Positions 18,470 through 26,432 of a DNA stretch of 64,000 bases are shown piece by piece. The DNA lies in assembly GCF_023954335.1 (NCBI RefSeq), contig NZ_JAMLIE010000004.1, positions 124,001 to 188,000 on the forward strand, read 5' to 3'. The notes beneath the pieces are model-generated. The model was given only the letters and a program-made list of their open reading frames with translations, searched no databases and was not told the DNA's origin. A program made the translations under genes and the position numbers. The stretch is from Aquamicrobium sp. (GTDB lineage Bacteria > Pseudomonadota > Alphaproteobacteria > Rhizobiales > Rhizobiaceae). The number at the start of each line of letters is the position of its first letter. The stretch's first letter is position 1.

Positions 18470-21382
18470 ATGACCGACACCGCCGACAAGATCGACTATT
18501 CCAAGACGCTCTATCTGCCGCAGACCGAATTCCCGATGCGCGCCGGGCTGCCCGAGAAGGAGCCGGCGCTGGTCAAGCGCTGGCAGGAGATGAAGCTTTA
18601 CAGGAAGCTGCGCGAAAGCGCCGCAGGGCGCCCGCTCTACGTGCTGCATGACGGGCCGCCCTATGCCAACGGCAACATCCATATCGGCCACGCGCTGAAC
18701 AAGATCCTGAAAGACGTCATCACCCGCTCGTTCCAGATGCGCGGCTTCGACTCCAACTACGTGCCGGGCTGGGACTGCCACGGCCTGCCGATCGAGTGGA
18801 AGATCGAGGAGCAGTACCGCGCCAGGGGCAAGAACAAGGACGAGGTGCCGGTCAACGAGTTCCGCAGGGAATGCCGCGACTTCGCCCAGCACTGGATCAG
18901 GGTCCAGACCGAGGAGTTCCAGCGCCTCGGCGTCGAGGGCGATTTCGACAATCCCTACACGACGATGGCCTTCCACGCCGAGGCGCGCATCGCCGGCGAG
19001 CTGATGAAGTTCGCCATGTCCGGCCAGCTCTATCGCGGCTCGAAGCCCGTGATGTGGTCGGTGGTCGAGCGCACGGCGCTGGCCGAGGCCGAGGTCGAAT
19101 ACCACGACTACGAGAGCGACACGATCTGGGTGAAGTTCCCGGTGCTCGGCGCGTCCGGCGATCTGGCCGACGCGCATGTCGTCATCTGGACGACGACGCC
19201 GTGGACGATCCCCGGCAATCGCGCCGTCGCCTGGTCGCCGCGCATCGCCTACGGACTTTTCGAGGTGACGGAGGCGCAGAACGAATTCGGCCCGCAGGCC
19301 GGCGAGAAGCTGATCTTCGCCGACGCGCTCGCGGAAGACTCCTTCGCCAAGGCCAAGCTCGCCTACAGGCGCCTGCGCGACGTGAAGGCCGACGAGCTTG
19401 CCGCGCTCGCGCTTTCCCACCCGTTGAAGGGTTTTGGCGGCGGCTACGGCTTCACCGTGCCGATGCTGGCGGGCGATCACGTCACCGACGACGCCGGCAC
19501 CGGCTTCGTCCACACCGCGCCCGGCCACGGCCGCGAGGACTTCGATGCGTGGATGGACGCCGGCCGCGACCTTGCCGCGCGCGGCATCGACACGGCGATC
19601 CCCTTCACCGTCGACGACGCCGGCTTCCTGACGAAGGACGCGCCCGGCTTCGGCCCGGACCGCGAGGGCGGGGCCGCGCGCGTCATCGACGACAACGGCA
19701 AGAAGGGCGATGCCAACAAGGCCGTCATCGACGCGCTGATCGAAAAGAACGCGCTGTTCGCGCGCTGCAGGCTCAAGCACCAGTACCCGCATTCCTGGCG
19801 CTCGAAGAAGCCGGTGATCTTCCGCAACACGCCGCAATGGTTCGTCTACATGGACAAGGAGCTGGGCGACGGCACGACGCTGCGCAGCCGCGCGCTCAAG
19901 GCCATCGACGACACCCGCTTCGTGCCGTCCGCCGGGCAGACGCGCCTGCGCGCCATGATCGAGGACCGGCCCGACTGGGTGCTTTCCCGCCAGAGGGCGT
20001 GGGGCGTGCCCATCGCCGTCTTCGTCGACGAGGACGGCGAGGTGCTGAAGGACGAGGCGGTCAACACCCGCATCCTCGAGGCCTTCGAGGAAGAGGGCGC
20101 CGACGCCTGGTTCGCGGACGGCGCGCGCGAACGCTTCCTCGGCGGCCGCGCCAACGAGCCGTGGAAAATGGTCACGGACATCCTCGACGTGTGGTTCGAT
20201 TCCGGCTCCACCCACACCTTCACGCTGGAGGACCGGCCGGACCTGAAATGGCCGGCCGACGTCTACCTCGAAGGCACGGACCAGCATCGCGGCTGGTTCC
20301 ATTCGTCGCTGCTGGAAAGCTGCGGCACGCGCGGGCGCGCGCCCTACGACGCCGTCATCACCCATGGCTTCACCATGGACGAGGACGGCCGCAAGATGTC
20401 GAAGTCGCTCGGCAACGTTGTGGTGCCGCAGGAGGTGATGGCCAAATCCGGCGCCGACATATTGCGCCTGTGGGTGATGACGACCGACTACTGGGAGGAC
20501 CAGCGGCTCGGCAAGAACATCCTCCAGACCAACATCGACGCCTACCGCAAGCTGCGCAACACCATCCGCTGGATGCTCGGCACGCTCGCCCATGACGAGG
20601 GCGAGGAGGTCGCGCTCTCCGAGATGCCGGAGCTGGAGCGGCTGATGCTGCACCGTCTCGCCGAGCTCGACGAGGTGGTGCGCAGGGGCTACGACGCCTT
20701 CGACTTCAAGCGCGTCACCCGCACGCTGATCGACTTCATGGTGGTCGAGTTGTCGGCGTTCTACTTCGACGTACGCAAGGACGCGCTCTACTGCGACGCG
20801 CCGTCGAGCCTGAAGCGCAAGGCCGCGCTCGTCGTCGTGCGCCGCCTGTTCGACAACCTCGTCAAGTGGCTGGCGCCGATGCTGCCCTTCACCACCGAGG
20901 AAGCCTGGCTCGACCGCTACCCGGAGGCGGTCTCGGTGCATCTCGAGCAGTTTTCCGACATCCCGGCCGAGTGGCGCGACGAGGCGCTCGCCGCCAAGTG
21001 GCGCAAGGTCCGCGCCGTGCGCCGCGTCGTCACCGGGGCGCTGGAGATCGAGCGGCGCGAGAAGCGCATCGGCTCGTCGCTGGAGGCCGCTCCGGTTGTT
21101 CACATCGCCGACGCCGCGCTGCGCGAGGCCGTCGCCGATGTCGACATGGCCGAGATCTGCATCACCAGCGGTATCTCGATCCAGGGCACGGCCGCGCCGC
21201 AGGGCGCGTTCGCGCTCGACGACGTGAAGGGCGTGGCCGTCGTGCCGGCGCCGGCCTCGGGCCGCAAATGCGCCCGGTCTTGGCGTTATACAGACGATGT
21301 CGGCTCTGATCCCGAGTTCCCGGAGGTCTCCGCGCGCGACGCGGCGGCGCTGCGTGAATTGCGGGCGCTGGGCCGCCTTTAG
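18470..21382 (+). CDS. ileS: Isoleucyl-tRNA synthetase
   Basis: 970 residues, class I aminoacyl-tRNA synthetase charging tRNA-Ile. The HIGH motif is in PPYANGNIHIGHALNKILKD near residue 65, the editing domain carries VIWTTTPWTIPGNRAV and DAGTGFVHTAPGHG, and the KMSKS loop is in DGRKMSKSLGNVVVP near 640. The C terminus has RKCARSWRYTDDVGSDPEF: only one cysteine remains where many IleS proteins have a four-cysteine zinc finger. Start ATG 18470 gives MTDTADKIDYSKTLYLPQTE, the usual N terminus of alphaproteobacterial IleS. Confidence 0.97.
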   Translation: MTDTADKIDYSKTLYLPQTEFPMRAGLPEKEPALVKRWQEMKLYRKLRESAAGRPLYVLHDGPPYANGNIHIGHALNKILKDVITRSFQMRGFDSNYVPGWDCHGLPIEWKIEEQYRARGKNKDEVPVNEFRRECRDFAQHWIRVQTEEFQRLGVEGDFDNPYTTMAFHAEARIAGELMKFAMSGQLYRGSKPVMWSVVERTALAEAEVEYHDYESDTIWVKFPVLGASGDLADAHVVIWTTTPWTIPGNRAVAWSPRIAYGLFEVTEAQNEFGPQAGEKLIFADALAEDSFAKAKLAYRRLRDVKADELAALALSHPLKGFGGGYGFTVPMLAGDHVTDDAGTGFVHTAPGHGREDFDAWMDAGRDLAARGIDTAIPFTVDDAGFLTKDAPGFGPDREGGAARVIDDNGKKGDANKAVIDALIEKNALFARCRLKHQYPHSWRSKKPVIFRNTPQWFVYMDKELGDGTTLRSRALKAIDDTRFVPSAGQTRLRAMIEDRPDWVLSRQRAWGVPIAVFVDEDGEVLKDEAVNTRILEAFEEEGADAWFADGARERFLGGRANEPWKMVTDILDVWFDSGSTHTFTLEDRPDLKWPADVYLEGTDQHRGWFHSSLLESCGTRGRAPYDAVITHGFTMDEDGRKMSKSLGNVVVPQEVMAKSGADILRLWVMTTDYWEDQRLGKNILQTNIDAYRKLRNTIRWMLGTLAHDEGEEVALSEMPELERLMLHRLAELDEVVRRGYDAFDFKRVTRTLIDFMVVELSAFYFDVRKDALYCDAPSSLKRKAALVVVRRLFDNLVKWLAPMLPFTTEEAWLDRYPEAVSVHLEQFSDIPAEWRDEALAAKWRKVRAVRRVVTGALEIERREKRIGSSLEAAPVVHIADAALREAVADVDMAEICITSGISIQGTAAPQGAFALDDVKGVAVVPAPASGRKCARSWRYTDDVGSDPEFPEVSARDAAALRELRALGRL

Positions 21383-21451
21383 GCCGACATTGCCCGGAAC
21401 GGCCGTTTGCGGTAAAAGCGCGGCGGCCGGATGCCATGATGCCGCCGGCCA

Positions 21452-21480
21452 TCTTGTCGCCGGAATGTCCGGCGACAAGA
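21452..21480. terminator. Strong hairpin after ileS
   Basis: TCTTGTCGCCGG and CCGGCGACAAGA form perfect 12-bp arms around the loop AATGT. The hairpin lies 70 bases past the ileS stop and 46 bases before the lipoprotein start. There is no clear T run, so it may be a weak or Rho-assisted terminator, or an mRNA-stabilising stem. Confidence 0.6.
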
Positions 21481-21525
21481 AATGCGTTCGGCGCGTTGTC
21501 GCCCGATTGTGAGAGGCAGTTCGCA

Positions 21526-22164
21526 GTGAAGACAGATCGCAGTTTGCCGCGTGGCCGTGCGCCGCTTTTCGTGGGCGTATCCGCCGTCTGCGCCGCCGCG
21601 CTCTTGTCCGGCTGCATGAGCTCGCCCACCTACGGCACCGACAAGACCGCCGGCCAGCAGCTTTTCGAGGACGTCACCGGCGTCGTCTCCACCGAGGGGC
21701 TTACCGGCCGCGGCCGCGAATCGGAGATCGCCTACAAGCCGAGGCCGGAGCTGGTGCGCCCCGCCTCGCTGGAAGTCCTGCCCGAGCCGCAGCGCGACCT
21801 CGTCACCGCCGACAATTCAGCCTGGCCGGAATCGCCCGAGCAGCGCCGCGCGCGCCTGCGCGCCGAGGCCACCGCCAACCAGGACAACCCGAATTACCGC
21901 TCGCCGATCGTCATGAGCGGCATCGTCACCAGCCAGACCCCCGAGATGACCAAGGAGCAGCGTCAGGAGTTCCTGCGCCGCAAGCGCGAGGCCAACCAGG
22001 GCAGCGCCAACGAGCGCAAGTACCTGTCCGAGCCGCCGGTCGAGTACCGCGTGCCGAACGCCACCGCCGCGGCCGACGATCTCGGCGAGGACGAGTGGAA
22101 GAAGCAGAAGCGCGGCCAGAAGGCCGCCGGCAAGTCGTCCTGGCGCGACCTCCTGCCCTGGTGA
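21526..22164 (+). CDS. Lipoprotein of unknown function downstream of ileS
   Basis: 212 residues from a GTG start (21526) preceded by GAGAGGCAG. The signal peptide is FVGVSAVCAAALLSGCMSS with an LSGC lipobox; the lipidated Cys is near residue 28. The rest is polar and Pro/Arg-rich (YKPRPELVRPASLEVLPEPQ, TKEQRQEFLRRKREANQGS), with no recognisable enzyme motif. In other alphaproteobacteria a small lipoprotein of the BAM-associated BamF/DUF3035 type lies near ileS, and the PRPELVRP segment is loosely reminiscent of it, but that is only a guess. Probably anchored to the periplasmic face of a membrane. Confidence 0.8.
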   Translation: MKTDRSLPRGRAPLFVGVSAVCAAALLSGCMSSPTYGTDKTAGQQLFEDVTGVVSTEGLTGRGRESEIAYKPRPELVRPASLEVLPEPQRDLVTADNSAWPESPEQRRARLRAEATANQDNPNYRSPIVMSGIVTSQTPEMTKEQRQEFLRRKREANQGSANERKYLSEPPVEYRVPNATAAADDLGEDEWKKQKRGQKAAGKSSWRDLLPW

Positions 22165-22199
22165 CGTGACAAAAGCGTAGCCGCGGGGCGTAACCCCGG

Positions 22200-22685
22200 T
22201 CAGAACGACAGCGGCTCGTTCTCCTTGACTTCCTTGATGACGAAGAAGGTGCGGATCTGGCGCACGCCGGGCAGCGCGATGAGCTGGCGTGTGTGCAGCC
22301 GGTTGAAATCCGCCATGTCGCGCACGCGCACCTTGATGAGATAGTCGAAATCACCGGCGACGAGGTTGCAGTCCAGCACCTCCTTCATCCCGGCCACCGC
22401 GCCCTCGAACGCGCCGAAGCTTTCCGGCGTCGAGCGGTCGAGCACCACACCGACCATGACCAGCGCGCCGAGCCCAACCGCCGCCGGCGCGACCTGCGCC
22501 TTGACCCCGGTGATGAACCCCTCGTCGAACAGGCGCTGCGTGCGGCGGTGGCAGGTGGCCGGGCTGACATTGACCCGCGCCGCCAGCTCGGCATTGGTCA
22601 GCCGGCCGTCGCCCTGCAGGGCGCGCAGGATTTTAAGGTCCGTGCGGTCCAGAGCCTGCGCGGAAGAATCTTTCACGATTTCCAT
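22200..22685 (-). CDS. acdR: Lrp/AsnC-family regulator of ACC deaminase
   Basis: 161 residues. The N-terminal helix-turn-helix is seen in LDRTDLKILRALQGDGRL followed by NAELAARVNVSPATCHRRTQ; the C-terminal ligand-binding (RAM) domain includes VLDCNLVAGDFDYLIKVRV and LPGVRQIRTFFVIKEV. It diverges from acdS with 141 bases between the starts, the arrangement of the AcdR-AcdS pair in which the Lrp-type protein controls the deaminase gene. ATG 22685 fits family length; the frame continues far upstream only because acdS antisense is open. Its 3' end is convergent with the lipoprotein gene. Confidence 0.9.
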   Translation of the reverse strand: MEIVKDSSAQALDRTDLKILRALQGDGRLTNAELAARVNVSPATCHRRTQRLFDEGFITGVKAQVAPAAVGLGALVMVGVVLDRSTPESFGAFEGAVAGMKEVLDCNLVAGDFDYLIKVRVRDMADFNRLHTRQLIALPGVRQIRTFFVIKEVKENEPLSF

Positions 22686-22826
22686 TTTTCCTACCTTCAG
22701 AACACCGCTCTGCCCGATCATACGTGGAGTTCGAAAGCTTTGCAGGCCGAATTCGAGAGCACCTTTCATCGAAATTCTCCTATCGTTGCGACTGGATAAC
22801 CAGCCACTCACGGGAGAAATCGGCCG
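22686..22826. promoter_or_regulatory. acdR-acdS divergent control region
   Basis: The 141-base region is AT-richer than its flanks. TTCGAA at 22730-22735, GAATTCGA at 22749-22756 and TCGAAATTC at 22769-22777 form spaced TTCGA-type half sites; the last two make an inverted repeat with a one-base bulge. Such phased sites fit Lrp-family binding. I see no NifA/sigma-54 (GG-N10-GC) promoter signature, which would be expected if this were the symbiosis-island type of acdS. GGGAG at 22812-22816 is the acdS ribosome site. Confidence 0.45.
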
Positions 22827-23846
22827 ATGTCGCTGCTCGAAAAATTCGAACGCTACCCCCTCACCTTCGGCGTCACGCCGATCGAGCACCTGCCGCGCCT
22901 TTCGGCCGCGCTCGGTGGCAAGGTCGAGATCTACGCCAAGCGCGACGACTGCAATTCCGGCCTCGCCATGGGCGGCAACAAGCTGCGCAAGCTCGAATAC
23001 ATCGTGCCCGACGCCATCGCGTCGGGAGCCGACACGCTGGTCTCCATCGGCGGCGTCCAGTCCAACCACACCCGCATGGTCGCGGCGACCGCCGCCAAGA
23101 TCGGCATGAAGTGCGTCGTCATCCAGGAGAAATGGGTGCCGCATTACGACGCCGTCTACGACCGCGTCGGCAACATCCTGATGACCCGGCTGATGGGCGC
23201 GGATTCGCGCCTCGTCGACGACGGCTTCGACATCGGCATCCGCAAGAGCTGGGAAGACGCGATCCAGTCGGTCAAGGACGCGGGCGGCAAGCCCTATCCG
23301 ATCCCCGCCGGCGCCTCGGTCCACAAATATGGCGCGCTCGGCTATGTCGGCTTCGCCGAGGAAGTGGCTGAGCAGGAAGAAGAACTCGGCTTCAGGTTCG
23401 ACTACATCGTCGTCTGCGTCGTCACCGGCTCGACGCAGGGCGGCATGATCGTCGGCTTCGCCGCGCAGAACCGCGCCGACCGGGTGATAGGCATCGACGC
23501 CTCCGGCACGCTCGACCAGACGCGGGCGCAGGTGCGCCAGATCGTCGACAACACCGCCGAGCTGGTCGGCCTCGGCCGCAAGGTGCGCGAAGACGAGATC
23601 GTCATCAATCCCGACTATGCCTATCCGGCCTATGGCGTGCCGTCGGAGGAGACCAACGAGGCGATCCGCCTCGCCGCCCGCACCGAGGCGATGATCACGG
23701 ACCCGGTCTATGAGGGGAAGTCGATGCAGGGGCTGATCGACCTGACGAAGAAGGGCTTCTTCCCCGAGGGCTCGCGCGTGCTCTACGCCCATCTCGGCGG
23801 CGCGCCGGCGCTCAACGGCTACAGCTACTATTATCGCGAGGGGTGA
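22827..23846 (+). CDS. acdS: 1-aminocyclopropane-1-carboxylate deaminase
   Basis: 339 residues, a PLP enzyme opening ACC (the ethylene precursor) to 2-oxobutyrate and ammonia. The PLP lysine is in MGGNKLRKLEY (K52). The residues that separate true ACC deaminase from D-cysteine desulfhydrase are present: Tyr-Glu in DPVYEGKSMQG (about 294-295) and Leu in YAHLGGAPALNGY (about 322). SIGGVQSNHTRMVAA is the PLP-phosphate region. It is divergent from acdR. In plant-associated bacteria it lowers host ethylene; here it could also simply release nitrogen and 2-oxobutyrate. Confidence 0.96.
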   Translation: MSLLEKFERYPLTFGVTPIEHLPRLSAALGGKVEIYAKRDDCNSGLAMGGNKLRKLEYIVPDAIASGADTLVSIGGVQSNHTRMVAATAAKIGMKCVVIQEKWVPHYDAVYDRVGNILMTRLMGADSRLVDDGFDIGIRKSWEDAIQSVKDAGGKPYPIPAGASVHKYGALGYVGFAEEVAEQEEELGFRFDYIVVCVVTGSTQGGMIVGFAAQNRADRVIGIDASGTLDQTRAQVRQIVDNTAELVGLGRKVREDEIVINPDYAYPAYGVPSEETNEAIRLAARTEAMITDPVYEGKSMQGLIDLTKKGFFPEGSRVLYAHLGGAPALNGYSYYYREG

Positions 23847-23907
23847 GGTTTGCCGGGGGCGGCATACTCGCACCCCTTTGGCGCCGCCCCTCACCTGCCT
23901 GCCGGCA

Positions 23908-24010
23908 TCCTCTCCCCGCAAGCGGGGAGAGGAGAGACTGCCGTGACCTTGCCGCTTCTTCCTTCTCCCCCTTCACGGGGAGAAGGTGGCCCGAAGGGCC
24001 GGATGAGGGC
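23908..24010. repeat. Mosaic palindromic intergenic repeat
   Basis: Two perfect stem-loops lie between acdS and tex: TCCTCTCCCCGC with GCGGGGAGAGGA (12-bp arms, loop AA, 23908-23933) and CCTTCTCCCC with GGGGAGAAGG (10-bp arms, 23961-23986). They are followed by GGCCCGAAGGGCCGGATGAGG. This text resembles a dispersed intergenic repeat seen in many rhizobial and other proteobacterial genomes. It sits between convergent genes and may also terminate both. Confidence 0.75.
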
Positions 24011-24040
24011 GGCGCGGAAGGCTGCGGGTTCTCGCTCCGT

Positions 24041-26377
24041 CTATTTCGTCTTCATCGCCGCCGCGAGCGCCGCACCCAGCGCGCCCTGCCCGCCGCCGTC
24101 GCGCGGCTGGCCCGTGCGGCTCTGCGCCCCCCGGTTGCCGGGCGCGGCATGCGCAGGCTTGTTGCCGCCGGGACGCTCGCCCTGCCTCGGTGCTGGCGCG
24201 CCGTCCTTGCGCATCGACAGGCCGATGCGTTTGCGCTTCACGTCGACCTCGACCACGCGCACCTTGACCACGTCGCCGGCCTTGACCACCTCGTGCGCGT
24301 CCTTGACGAAGCGGTCGGCGAGTTGCGAGACGTGGACGAGCCCGTCCTGATGCACCCCGATGTCGACGAACGCGCCGAAGGCGGCGACGTTGGTCACGGT
24401 GCCTTCGAGCAGCATGCCGGGCTTCAGGTCCTTGATGTCGTCGATGCCGTCGGCGAAGGTCGCGGTGCGGAAGGCCGGGCGCGGGTCGCGGCCGGGCTTG
24501 TCCAGCTCGGCGATGATGTCGCGCACGGTCGGCAGGCCGAACCGCTCGTCGGCGAAGACGCGCGGGTCGAGCGCCTTCAGCGCCGCGCTGTCGCCCATCA
24601 GCGTGCGCACGTCGCGGCCGCAGGCGGCGACGATCCGGCGCGCCACGCCGTAGGCTTCGGGGTGGACGGCCGAGGCGTCGAGCGGCTCGTCTCCGTCGCG
24701 GATGCGCAGGAAGCCGGCGCTTTGCTCGAAGGTGCGCTGGCCGAGCCGGGCCACCTCCAGAAGCGCCTTGCGGCTCCTGAACGGGCCGTTCAGGTCGCGA
24801 TGGGCGACGATGGCCTCGGCCAGCGACGCGCCGAGGCCCGACACGCGCGCCAGCAACGGCGCGGAGGCGGTGTTCAGGTCGACGCCGACCGCATTGACCG
24901 CGTCCTCGACCACAGCGTCGAGCGCGCGGGCGAGGCGATACTGGTCGACGTCGTGCTGGTACTGGCCGACGCCGATCGACTTCGGCTCGATCTTGACCAG
25001 CTCGGCCAGCGGGTCCTGCAGGCGCCGCGCGATGGAGACGGCCCCGCGCAGCGACACGTCGAGGCCGGGAAACTCGGCCGCCGCCGTCTCCGACGCCGAA
25101 TAGACCGACGCGCCGGCCTCCGAGACGATCACCTTCAGCGGCTTGGGTCGTGACTGATCATTCGGCATGTCGGACAACATGTCAGCCACCAGCCGCTCCG
25201 TCTCGCGGCTGCCGGTGCCGTTGCCGATGGCGACGAGCTCGACGCGGTGCCTGGCGATCAGCATGGCGAGCTCGCCCTGCGCGCCGCGCACGTCGTTGCG
25301 CGGCGGGAAAGGATAGACCGTGGTCGTCGCGAGGAGCTTGCCGGTGCCGTCGACCACCGCGACCTTGACGCCGGTGCGGATGCCGGGATCGAGCCCCATG
25401 GTCGGGCGCGAGCCGGCCGGGGCGGCGAGCAAGAGGTCCTTCAGGTTGCGGGCGAAAACGTCGATCGCCTCCTCGTCGGCGCGCTCGCGCAGGTCGCGCA
25501 TCAGGTCGAGCGACAGGTGGAGCGACAGCTTCACCCGCCACGCCCAGCCGGCCACCTCCATCAGCCAGCGGTCGCCCGGCAGGCTCGCGCCGATCCCGTA
25601 GGCGGCGGCGATCGTCCGCACCACCGGCTTGACCGGCGAGGTGTCGTCGGCGTCGACCTCCAGCTCCAGCGCCAGCACGTCCTCGTTGCGGCCGCGCAGC
25701 ATGGCGAGGGCGCGATGGCTCGGCACGCTCGCCCAACGCTCGGTGTGGTCGAAATAGTCGGAGAACTTCGCGCCGGCCTCCTCTTTGCCGTCGAGCACGC
25801 GGGCGCGCAGCACGGCGCGCTCCTTCATATGGGCGCGCAGCCGGCCGATCAGCTCGGCGTTCTCGGCGAACCGCTCGGCGAGGATGTCGCGCGCGCCTTC
25901 CAGCGCCGCCTTCGCGTCCGGCACCTCCCCGGCCACATAGGCGGCGGCCAGCTCGGCCGGGTCGGCGGCGCGGGTCGCAAGGATGGCTTCGGCCAGCGGC
26001 TCGAGGCCGCGCTCGATGGCGATCTGCGCCTTGGTCCGGCGCTTCGGCTTGTAGGGCAGGTAGATGTCCTCGAGCTCGGCCTTGGTCGGGGCGCTCGCGA
26101 TCGAGGCTTCCAGCTCCGGCGTCAGCTTGCCCTGCTCGCGGATGGAGTTGAGGATCGTGTCGCGCCGCGCCTCCAGCTCGCGCAGATAGGCGAGCCGCTC
26201 GGAGAGCAGGCGAAGCTGGGTGTCGTCGAGCCCGCCCGTCACCTCCTTGCGGTAGCGGGCGATGAACGGCACGGTCGAGCCTTCGTCGAGAAGCCCGATC
26301 GCGGCCTTTGCCTGCTGCGGCTTCGCGCCGATCTCCTCGGCGATGCGGGTGGCGAGATGTTCGATGTCTGCGGCCAT
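24041..26377 (-). CDS. tex: Tex-family RNA-binding transcription accessory protein
   Basis: About 778 residues. Tex domains appear in order: an N-terminal helical region (GLLDEGSTVPFIARYRKEVT, LEDIYLPYKPKRRTKAQIA), a YqgF/RNase H-like domain (MGLDPGIRTGVKVAVVDGTG), helix-hairpin-helix repeats (VGVDLNTASAPLLARVSGLG) and a C-terminal S1 domain (GTVTNVAAFGAFVDIGVHQD, GLVHVSQLADRFV). Such proteins bind nucleic acid and influence transcription, stress survival or toxin expression. ATG 26377 (MAADIEHLATRIAEE) is preferred; the frame extends three codons further. The tail after S1 is low-complexity (RQGERPGGNKPAHAAPGN), as in other members. Confidence 0.95.
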   Translation of the reverse strand: MAADIEHLATRIAEEIGAKPQQAKAAIGLLDEGSTVPFIARYRKEVTGGLDDTQLRLLSERLAYLRELEARRDTILNSIREQGKLTPELEASIASAPTKAELEDIYLPYKPKRRTKAQIAIERGLEPLAEAILATRAADPAELAAAYVAGEVPDAKAALEGARDILAERFAENAELIGRLRAHMKERAVLRARVLDGKEEAGAKFSDYFDHTERWASVPSHRALAMLRGRNEDVLALELEVDADDTSPVKPVVRTIAAAYGIGASLPGDRWLMEVAGWAWRVKLSLHLSLDLMRDLRERADEEAIDVFARNLKDLLLAAPAGSRPTMGLDPGIRTGVKVAVVDGTGKLLATTTVYPFPPRNDVRGAQGELAMLIARHRVELVAIGNGTGSRETERLVADMLSDMPNDQSRPKPLKVIVSEAGASVYSASETAAAEFPGLDVSLRGAVSIARRLQDPLAELVKIEPKSIGVGQYQHDVDQYRLARALDAVVEDAVNAVGVDLNTASAPLLARVSGLGASLAEAIVAHRDLNGPFRSRKALLEVARLGQRTFEQSAGFLRIRDGDEPLDASAVHPEAYGVARRIVAACGRDVRTLMGDSAALKALDPRVFADERFGLPTVRDIIAELDKPGRDPRPAFRTATFADGIDDIKDLKPGMLLEGTVTNVAAFGAFVDIGVHQDGLVHVSQLADRFVKDAHEVVKAGDVVKVRVVEVDVKRKRIGLSMRKDGAPAPRQGERPGGNKPAHAAPGNRGAQSRTGQPRDGGGQGALGAALAAAMKTK

Positions 26378-26432
26378 GGTTCTCACGGAATCGGGACGGG
26401 GCCGGCACCATAGGGCGTTTGCGCCGGCGTTC

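Noticed and set aside
18239..21478. 1079-codon minus-strand frame opposite ileS
   Set aside because: Entirely antisense to ileS, without family motifs and with shadow-type composition.
22827..23846. D-cysteine desulfhydrase instead of ACC deaminase
   Set aside because: The discriminating Glu (after Tyr in DPVYEGKS) and Leu (in YAHLGG) are those of ACC deaminase.
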